From assembly GCF_003610355.1 (NCBI RefSeq), contig NZ_RAPY01000009.1, forward strand, positions 51,380-115,379: a stretch of DNA of 64,000 nt. Reading direction: 5' to 3'. The notes under the pieces are model-generated. The model saw nothing but the letters and a program-made list of their open reading frames with translations, ran no database searches and had not been told where the DNA came from. Source of the stretch: Sphingobacterium detergens (lineage in GTDB: Bacteria; Bacteroidota; Bacteroidia; Sphingobacteriales; Sphingobacteriaceae). The translations under genes were made by a program, and so were the position numbers. Positions 58,227-64,000 of the stretch are shown here, piece after piece (positions within the stretch are counted from its first letter, which is position 1; the number at the start of each line of letters is the position of its first letter).

Positions 58227-60050
58227 CTATTTATTTTTGTTTTGTTGAGCTTGTTGTTGAGCACGCATCATTTCTTCCATTTTAGACTGGAAGCTTGATT
58301 TTTTCTCAACTTTTGGATTCTTTTTATTTTCTTCCAGTTTAGCTAAGATTTTATCATCATTTACCATTGTACGAATAACCAATTGCGTCAAGAATGTAAA
58401 CAACGCACTTAGGAAATAGTAATAGTTCAGACCTGCAGGGAAACTGTTTAGGACAAAGAAGAAAATCAAAGGCATAATATAACCCATGTATTTCATTTGA
58501 CCAGTTGCGCCCGAAGTCGCATTGTTATACCAAGTGGTCAACAATGTTGTCAGGGTCATCAAGATACACATCAAAGAGATGTGGTTGAATGATCCAAAAA
58601 TAGGTGCAAATGTAAACAAGGTATCATAGGTTGACATATCTTTCATAAACAAGAAGCTCTGTCCTCTCAATTCAAATAAATTTGGAAAGAAATAGAAGAA
58701 AGCAATTGTAAATGGCATTTGCAGCACAAGAGGTAGACAGCCTCCTAGTGGATTCACTCCGACCTGTTTATACAGCTTCATCTGCTCCTGTTGCATCAAC
58801 ATCTGATTGTCTTCACCGACTTTCGCTTTGATCTCATCCAACTGCGGTTTTAACACCCGCATTTTAGCCATAGATACATATGACTTGTAAGTCATTGGCG
58901 AAAGGACCAGTTTTAACAATAAAGTAAGTAACAAGATGACAATACCATAGCTCATATGGAAACCATCCAAGAAGTTAAATGCAGGCACAGTGATCCATTG
59001 ATTGATCCAGCGCATAGGTCCCCAACCCATATTGATAATGGATTGGTAATCATTTCCCTCTGCTTTCAATACATTGTATTGGTTTGGTCCGAAAAAGAAA
59101 TTCAACGAATAATTGTTGTCTTTATGGTTGTCAAAAGCCAATTCAGCATTGGTGTTGTAAAATTTCACCACATCACCTTCCGTTGCATGCTTCACATCGA
59201 TTTTCGCATTAACGAATCCATTTTTAGCATTTAGGATATTTGAAAAATAATGTTGTTTGAAAGCAATCCATTGCACTTTCTTTTCCAGAGCTTCATCATC
59301 GTCCTTCGATTCAGATAAATGGTCTACTTTATTATCTTCTTGGTAATATAGGGTAGATTTTTGTCTTTCAGATTCAATATTCTGCTCTTTTTGTCTCAGA
59401 ACAGTATTCCAGTTCAATGTCAATGTTTTTTGACTCTGTGGGATCAGGTTTTGAATACCTTTTGTATTGACATCCAGAGCTACGTTGTAACCTTTTCCGG
59501 CGATAGAATATACATATTCAATATATTGATCGGCACTATAATTCAATTTGAATTTTACCGATTGTTTACCTTCACCCGAAACTTGGATATCAGAAGATTC
59601 TGTGTTAAAGAATAAATCGTTGGTGGAGATGTTTTGTCCCGCAGCATTGAACTGGAAACCAAACTTATTGTCCTCACCTTCGAAAAGCATCAAAGGTTTT
59701 CCATTGAAATTCTTTTCGCCTTTTAATTCGACCGATTTCACTTTACCACCTTTTGTGCTGATTTTGGCAATGATAGCATCATTTTCAAGGGTAATGATTT
59801 TTTCAGTTCCAAATTTTGACGCACCAAAAGGTTTTTTCAGTTCAGCTGAATCTGCAATCACTGCTGTTTGCGCTGTTTTTGCTTTCGCGATAGAGTCACT
59901 TGTTACAGGCAGTCCTTTTGCAGCCTGAGCTTTCGCCTCTTGTCGCGCTTGTTCTTGTTTGATTTCTGATTCTGAAGGCTTCATCAGGTAAAATGAACCA
60001 GTGATGATGGCAAACATCAGGACCAAACCAATTAGGGTATTTCTATCCAT
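58227..60050 (-). CDS. yidC: Membrane protein insertase YidC
   Basis: 607-residue inner-membrane insertase. One N-terminal helix (~5-22), a large periplasmic domain (~60-350), then the conserved five-helix core with GPMRWINQWITVPAFNFL, SYGIVILLLTLLLKLVLSPMTYKS (split: SYGIVILLLTLLLKLV and LSPMTYKSYVSM), VGVNPLGGCLPLVLQMP and NSFPAGLNYYYF. The C-terminus is basic and Gln-rich, suited to ribosome contact. It lies 39 nt downstream of pyrG on the same strand. Confidence 0.96.
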   Translation of the reverse strand: MDRNTLIGLVLMFAIITGSFYLMKPSESEIKQEQARQEAKAQAAKGLPVTSDSIAKAKTAQTAVIADSAELKKPFGASKFGTEKIITLENDAIIAKISTKGGKVKSVELKGEKNFNGKPLMLFEGEDNKFGFQFNAAGQNISTNDLFFNTESSDIQVSGEGKQSVKFKLNYSADQYIEYVYSIAGKGYNVALDVNTKGIQNLIPQSQKTLTLNWNTVLRQKEQNIESERQKSTLYYQEDNKVDHLSESKDDDEALEKKVQWIAFKQHYFSNILNAKNGFVNAKIDVKHATEGDVVKFYNTNAELAFDNHKDNNYSLNFFFGPNQYNVLKAEGNDYQSIINMGWGPMRWINQWITVPAFNFLDGFHMSYGIVILLLTLLLKLVLSPMTYKSYVSMAKMRVLKPQLDEIKAKVGEDNQMLMQQEQMKLYKQVGVNPLGGCLPLVLQMPFTIAFFYFFPNLFELRGQSFLFMKDMSTYDTLFTFAPIFGSFNHISLMCILMTLTTLLTTWYNNATSGATGQMKYMGYIMPLIFFFVLNSFPAGLNYYYFLSALFTFLTQLVIRTMVNDDKILAKLEENKKNPKVEKKSSFQSKMEEMMRAQQQAQQNKNK

Positions 60051-60089
60051 CTTTAATAATTAAACTTAATTAATTTTATCCTTCTAATA

Positions 60090-61700
60090 CTACTTTGATT
60101 TCTTGTTGGCCAAAGCAGCGGCTACAAAGCTAACAAAAAGTGGGTGAGGATTTGCAACAGTTGACTTTAATTCTGGATGAAATTGTCCGGCAACGAAAAA
60201 AGGATGGTTTTTCAATTCGACAATTTCAACTAATCCAGTCTCCGGATTGAATCCCGAAGCGATCATTCCTGCTGCTTCATATTGTTTTAAATAGTCATTG
60301 TTAAATTCATAACGGTGACGGTGTCTTTCGGAAATTTTTGTTTTTCCATAAATTGCAAAGGCTTTAGTACCTTTTTTAATTTCACAATCGTAAGCCCCTA
60401 AACGCATAGTACCACCCATATTTGTGATATTTTTTTGTTCTTCCATCAGATTGATGACTGGGTTGCTGGTATTCGCATCCATTTCGAAACTATTGGCATC
60501 TTTCAACCCCAATACATTTCTTCCGAATTCGATGACGGAACACTGCATACCTAAACAGATACCAAAGAAAGGAACATTGTTTTCACGCACATATTTAATT
60601 GCATTTAATTTTCCGTCCAGACCACGTTCACCGAATCCAGGGGCAACTAACACACCATCCATGCCTTTTAGTTTTTCAGCAACATTCTCTTTTGTAACAC
60701 TTTCAGCAGCAATATAGCTTACCTTCACTTTGCATTCGTTTGTTGCTCCAGCATGTATAAAACCTTCGATAATGGACTTATATGCGTCTGGAAGTTCAAC
60801 ATATTTTCCAACTAAAGCGATGCAAACCTCACTTGTTGGGTTTTTGAGCTTGCCGAGGAAGTTTTTCCAGTTTTCTAGATCCGGTTCGTTTTTGTTGGAA
60901 AGTTTTAGTTTCGTTAACGCCGTTTTATCCAGATTCTCTTTCAACATAAGTAAAGGAACATCATAGATTGTCGAGGCATCGATTGATTCAACAACAGCAT
61001 TGATGTTAACGTTACAAAACTGTGCTAATTTTTTACGGATTTCCTGTGATAATTTGTGCTCTGTACGGCATACTAAGATATCCGGCTGTACACCATATTC
61101 CAGCAACGTTTTGACAGAGTGCTGTGTAGGTTTGGTTTTAAGTTCACCGGCTGCGGCCAAATAAGGAACTAAAGTTAAGTGGATAACCAATGAGTTATTT
61201 GCTCCCAGTTCCCAACGCAATTGCCTTACAGCCTCAACGAATGGAAGGGATTCGATATCGCCTACAGTTCCGCCAAGTTCGGTGATAATAATATCATATT
61301 CATTTGATTCACCCAAAAGCTGCATACGGCGTTTGATCTCATCGGTGATATGTGGAATTACCTGAACTGTTTTTCCTAAATACGCACCTTCACGCTCTTG
61401 TTGGATAACGTGTTGGTAGATACGACCAGTTGTTACATTATTCGCTTGTGAGGTAGGGACGTTCAAGAAACGCTCGTAGTGGCCCAGATCAAGGTCCGTT
61501 TCCGCTCCATCTTCAGTAACATAACATTCACCATGCTCATACGGATTCAATGTTCCTGGGTCAATGTTAATGTAAGGATCGAATTTTTGAATGGTCACTT
61601 TGTAGCCACGTGCCTGGAGAAGTTTAGCAAGGGAGGCTGCAATAATACCTTTCCCTAACGACGAAGTAACGCCGCCCGTAACAAAAATATATTTAGTCAT
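60090..61700 (-). CDS. pyrG: CTP synthase
   Basis: 536-residue enzyme making CTP from UTP, ATP and glutamine. The N-terminal synthase domain (~1-265) starts KYIFVTGGVTSSLGKGI and has QKFDPYINIDPGTLNPYEHGE. The C-terminal glutaminase domain (~290-530) has the nucleophile Cys in FFGICLGMQC and the partner His/Glu in GQFHPELKS. Complete and normal in length. A promoter box TATCTTTG is at 61776-61769. Operon with yidC. Confidence 0.97.
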   Translation of the reverse strand: MTKYIFVTGGVTSSLGKGIIAASLAKLLQARGYKVTIQKFDPYINIDPGTLNPYEHGECYVTEDGAETDLDLGHYERFLNVPTSQANNVTTGRIYQHVIQQEREGAYLGKTVQVIPHITDEIKRRMQLLGESNEYDIIITELGGTVGDIESLPFVEAVRQLRWELGANNSLVIHLTLVPYLAAAGELKTKPTQHSVKTLLEYGVQPDILVCRTEHKLSQEIRKKLAQFCNVNINAVVESIDASTIYDVPLLMLKENLDKTALTKLKLSNKNEPDLENWKNFLGKLKNPTSEVCIALVGKYVELPDAYKSIIEGFIHAGATNECKVKVSYIAAESVTKENVAEKLKGMDGVLVAPGFGERGLDGKLNAIKYVRENNVPFFGICLGMQCSVIEFGRNVLGLKDANSFEMDANTSNPVINLMEEQKNITNMGGTMRLGAYDCEIKKGTKAFAIYGKTKISERHRHRYEFNNDYLKQYEAAGMIASGFNPETGLVEIVELKNHPFFVAGQFHPELKSTVANPHPLFVSFVAAALANKKSK

Positions 61701-61768
61701 AACAATTAAAGGATTTTCAATTTTATGTGGTCAAAACGACCAATAATAGTTGCTCTATGTACGGGATA

Positions 61769-61776
61769 CAAAGATA
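61769..61776 (-). promoter_or_regulatory. Promoter -7 box of pyrG
   Basis: Minus-strand TATCTTTG, perfect TAnnTTTG, 69 nt upstream of the pyrG ATG. Confidence 0.6.
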
Positions 61777-61824
61777 GCAAATTTTTATTCAATATTATAA
61801 TTGAAGATCGACTGAATGAATAAA

Positions 61825-62913
61825 TTAAAAATAGATGTTGCCCTGATTATCGATTGTAGCCTTTAAATTGGGCTGCGATTTTGACTTAATCTCAATGCGA
61901 TAGAACTTATTTGCATTGGAAAAGACAAGTTGATAATGCTTGCTAATAGTAATGATTTCAGGATATAATTTGCTCAATTCATCAAGAGATGTTGCATAGC
62001 GCTTATTCGTGTTCCCGTAAATCTGTTGCAGGTAAAAGATATTCCAAGCTGTTTTTTCTAAGGCCAAAAATTGATCATCCATGGAATGTTTACTATCCTG
62101 ATCTACAAATTTGATATGTCCCCATCGTTCGGGATAATGCATGTTGATCAGACCGATGGGCGACCATACCCAGTTTTCTTCCGCAAGTGGCTTACCTGTA
62201 TTATCCTTTCTTTTGCTATAACCTTTTTCATTGACATCATAGTGCCATTGTACGCGGGAGAAATTTATCTTCCACACTTCATTTGCCTTGATTTGATTTC
62301 CTTCACCAAAGTATTTTAGACTTTTGACGGGAATCTTCATTTCGACGGTCCAAAAATTGTCTTTATCGGTTTGATTATTTATTGTTCCAGCATGGTATAC
62401 AGCACTCTGGATATCCTTGGTATCCCAGTTTAAATTAGCTTTTCCACCAAAACGATAAGGTTTGGTCATCAGAAGGTCCATGATGGTGTTCAGTGCATTG
62501 ACTTCAATTTCAATATATTCCGGAGATTGGAGATTGGGTTTTAAAAATACTTCAAAATCATTGTCATGATAAATAATGGTGTCTTTCTGTCTGAGATAGC
62601 CATTGATATGAGGTTCTTCCAATTTAGCAAAGAGGTAGAGGTTTTCATTGTCCCAAAGCATTTTAACACGAGTGTCAAATGATGGGGTAGGTTTACTCGT
62701 ACCTTCGATATCTTTGAATGCGTTTGTCCATGGTGCTTTTTCCCAGGATATTTCGTCATCTTTACCATCAATTTTGATGGGAGTTTGAGCTTTTTGGACA
62801 TAGTAAGTCTCGGGCTTAGACTGTAGTTGGAGAAAATCACCTACATTTCGCTGCGCAAAAATGGTTGTCGTCTGTAAAGTAAGAGCAAGTATAAAAAAAA
62901 CAGTTTTCATCAA
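61825..62913 (-). CDS. Exported CBM9-like / DOMON-fold carbohydrate-binding protein
   Basis: 362-residue secreted protein. Signal peptide ~1-20 (TTIFAQ). Residues ~40-275 match a family 9-type carbohydrate-binding module used as a stand-alone domain: IKIDGKDDEISWEKAPWTNAF, NENLYLFAKLEEP, DNDFEVFLKP, WTVEMKIPVKSL and WSPIGLINMHYPERWGHIKF. The last ~85 residues are helical with no recognised domain. Two ATGs (62913, 62910) are adjacent. Such proteins bind sugars or related ligands at the cell surface or in the periplasm; the ligand is unknown. Confidence 0.88.
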   Translation of the reverse strand: MMKTVFFILALTLQTTTIFAQRNVGDFLQLQSKPETYYVQKAQTPIKIDGKDDEISWEKAPWTNAFKDIEGTSKPTPSFDTRVKMLWDNENLYLFAKLEEPHINGYLRQKDTIIYHDNDFEVFLKPNLQSPEYIEIEVNALNTIMDLLMTKPYRFGGKANLNWDTKDIQSAVYHAGTINNQTDKDNFWTVEMKIPVKSLKYFGEGNQIKANEVWKINFSRVQWHYDVNEKGYSKRKDNTGKPLAEENWVWSPIGLINMHYPERWGHIKFVDQDSKHSMDDQFLALEKTAWNIFYLQQIYGNTNKRYATSLDELSKLYPEIITISKHYQLVFSNANKFYRIEIKSKSQPNLKATIDNQGNIYF

Positions 62914-63197
62914 AATATTGTATGTCTATTAGCCGCCAAGAGATTTCTATGAGTGCAATGGCAATCCTTGCACTGTTTATATAAAGTTTTAGACTCCCGC
63001 TGATCTTTACACGGGAGAGATTGGCAGCGCTAAAAGTAAGTAAAATGTTTTAGCTAGACAAAGAGGTGCGATTCTTTTTGAGAAATGAGGTTCAATTGTC
63101 TTAATTTTATTACACGGGTTCTGGTATTCCTATTCAAGTGATGGGGGCGAGAACGTATTTGTGCTGGGGAAAGGAAGTGGCGGAAGGGATATAAAAT
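62914..63197. other. 284-nt gene-free stretch with two hairpins
   Basis: Between the CBM9-like gene start and the rplS terminator. Two short inverted repeats are visible: AGTGCAA / TTGCACT (62952-62958 / 62968-62974) and CTCCCG / CGGGAG (62994-62999 / 63012-63017). Neither has a strong T-run. A small RNA or 5' leader structure is possible; no open frame stands out. Confidence 0.4.
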
Positions 63198-63233
63198 AAA
63201 AAAAGGCTTTGAATTTCATCAAAGCCTTTTTTT
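63198..63233 (-). terminator. Terminator after rplS
   Basis: 15-bp perfect inverted repeat 63198-63212 / 63219-63233 with a 6-nt loop and minus-strand T-run, 18 nt after the rplS stop. Confidence 0.88.
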
Positions 63234-63251
63234 ATGCCGAGGTAGTCGTAA

Positions 63252-63599
63252 TTAGATTCTTTTCGATTTAATACGAGCAGCTTTACCAGTAAGGCCACGT
63301 AAATAGAATAATTTAGCGCGACGAACTTTACCGTAGCTGTTTACTACAATTTTTTCAATGTTTGGTGAGTTTACAGGGAAAATACGTTCAACACCTACAC
63401 CGTTAGAGATTTTACGAACGGTAAAAGTAGCGTTAGCACCTTCGCTGTTTAATTGGATTACTACACCTTGGTACACCTGCACACGCTCTTTATTTCCTTC
63501 GCGAATTTTATAATGAACGCTGATGGTATCTCCGGCTTTGAAAGCGGGAATTTCATTTCTTACTACCGCTTGTTCTTCTACAAATTTTACTAAATCCAT
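63252..63599 (-). CDS. rplS: 50S ribosomal protein L19
   Basis: 115-residue ribosomal protein bL19. AFKAGDTISVHYKIREGNKERVQ, YQGVVIQLNSEG, VRKISNGVGVERIFPVNSPNIEKI and the C-terminal GKVRRAKLFYLRGLTGKAARIK (each only a known L19 block) identify it. It is transcribed alone from a promoter box at 63727-63720, with an untranslated leader of roughly 115 nt, and ends at its own terminator. Confidence 0.97.
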   Translation of the reverse strand: MDLVKFVEEQAVVRNEIPAFKAGDTISVHYKIREGNKERVQVYQGVVIQLNSEGANATFTVRKISNGVGVERIFPVNSPNIEKIVVNSYGKVRRAKLFYLRGLTGKAARIKSKRI

Positions 63600-63719
63600 G
63601 ATTTCGAGTAATTATTAACGATTTATATCCTGTAAAAATCGGAATGCAATATTACGACTTATTTTTTGAATATGAAAATACTTTTTGAAAAAACTATCTA
63701 CCGACAGTCAAATCGGATG

Positions 63720-63727
63720 CAAAGATA
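63720..63727 (-). promoter_or_regulatory. Promoter -7 box of rplS
   Basis: Minus-strand TATCTTTG, perfect TAnnTTTG, 121 nt upstream of the ATG. Confidence 0.6.
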
Positions 63728-63881
63728 TGAAAATGAAATGGATAATCTAAAGTTATTTTAAATATTCCTATATAGTACCAATTGACCGCGTTTTTGACCC
63801 TGATAATGGGGATTTAAAATGTAACTGATAAAAATATTGTACAATTAATCAGTGGTTTAGTGTGAAAAATGAGTTTAGGTC

Positions 63882-63912
63882 TTGATAAATTGAAAAATTG
63901 ATTCGATATTTG
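63882..63912 (+). promoter_or_regulatory. Promoter of tRNA-Pro
   Basis: TTG at 63882-63884, 20-nt spacer, GATATTTG at 63905-63912 (7 of 8), 30 nt before the tRNA. Confidence 0.5.
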
Positions 63913-63941
63913 TGCCACACAAAACAAAGGTGATACCTTTT

Positions 63942-64000
63942 CGGGGTGTAGCGTAGCCCGGTATCGCGCCACATTTGGGATGTGGAGGTCGTAGGTTCGA
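63942..64000 (+). tRNA. tRNA-Pro (TGG), 3' end beyond window
   Basis: First 59 nt of a tRNA starting CGGGGTG, with D-arm GCGT..GCGC, anticodon arm CCACA-TTTGGGA-TGTGG (anticodon TGG) and the beginning of the T-arm (GTAGGTTCGA). The C at position 1 and TGG anticodon fit tRNA-Pro. The 3' acceptor strand is outside the window. Confidence 0.9.

Larger units (their letters stand above)
63600..63941. other. Divergent intergenic region between rplS and tRNA-Pro
   Basis: 342 nt with the rplS leader and promoter on the minus strand (63600-63750) and the tRNA promoter at the right side. The rplS leader includes a small stem near 63700-63716 (CCGA / TCGG). Nothing else recognised. Confidence 0.5.

Overview
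The window looks like chromosomal core DNA of a Bacteroidota member, most likely a Sphingobacteriaceae (Sphingobacterium/Pedobacter-like) organism. This is inferred from gene content (SusC/SusD pair with FecI/FecR-type regulation, DUF4292, DUF4476, split transketolase, DCC protein, a probable type IX secretion tail), from many perfect TAnnTTTG promoter boxes of the Bacteroidota housekeeping sigma factor, and from the scarcity of Shine-Dalgarno sequences. I see no insertion sequence, prophage, integrase, CRISPR array or rRNA gene.

Layout. 1-457: 3' end of hemE. 735-10179: a sigma/anti-sigma-controlled glycan-uptake locus (ECF sigma, FecR, SusC with STN domain, SusD) that unusually contains a LysO-type lysine exporter split into two overlapping ORFs, followed by a GH63 (YgjK-like) alpha-glucosidase lipoprotein. 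10383-17461: hemJ, a DUF4476 protein, succinate-semialdehyde dehydrogenase, a DCC protein, ribBA, an LptF/G permease and a START-like protein. 17527-17966: two near-identical tRNA-Met(CAT) genes with textbook promoters. 18315-20231: a PNGase F-like secreted enzyme with a T9SS-like tail. 20285-25524: ABC exporter pair, two small hypotheticals, an AraC regulator and a dienoyl-CoA-reductase-like SDR. 25863-28554: rplM-rpsI-rpsB-tsf. 28790-35875: TPR protein, DUF4292 lipoprotein, EnvC-like factor, TatA, MltD, PyrR-like PRTase and NlpC/P60 hydrolase (mostly envelope biogenesis). 36232-41313: thrABC preceded by a threonine/isoleucine leader peptide and attenuator terminator. 41542-46112: an rRNA methyltransferase, MFS exporter, Tat-type SGNH hydrolase and class III aminotransferase. 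46174-50056: split transketolase followed by an ECF sigma factor, a repeat-expanded membrane anti-sigma-like protein and a small periplasmic protein. 50280-63599: GH3 glucosidase, Nfu, PurB, two tandem Lpp-like small lipoproteins, acyl-CoA dehydrogenase, a double-META lipoprotein, YidC, PyrG, a CBM9-like protein and L19. A tRNA-Pro(TGG) runs off the right edge.

How the genes work together. The clearest regulatory unit is thrL-thrABC, which has the layout of the enterobacterial thr operon. The 0.7-10.2 kb locus is a self-contained import/degradation unit whose gene mix (alpha-glucosidase plus lysine-family exporter) suggests a glycosylated (hydroxy)lysine substrate; that is a hypothesis. The 46-50 kb cluster couples central carbon metabolism genes to an ECF sigma system whose cytoplasmic anti-sigma-like part is built from seven 32-residue repeats, two of them almost identical at DNA level. 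Several start sites were moved inward from the longest open frame; reasons are given per gene. All family assignments are by eye from sequence motifs; no database was searched.
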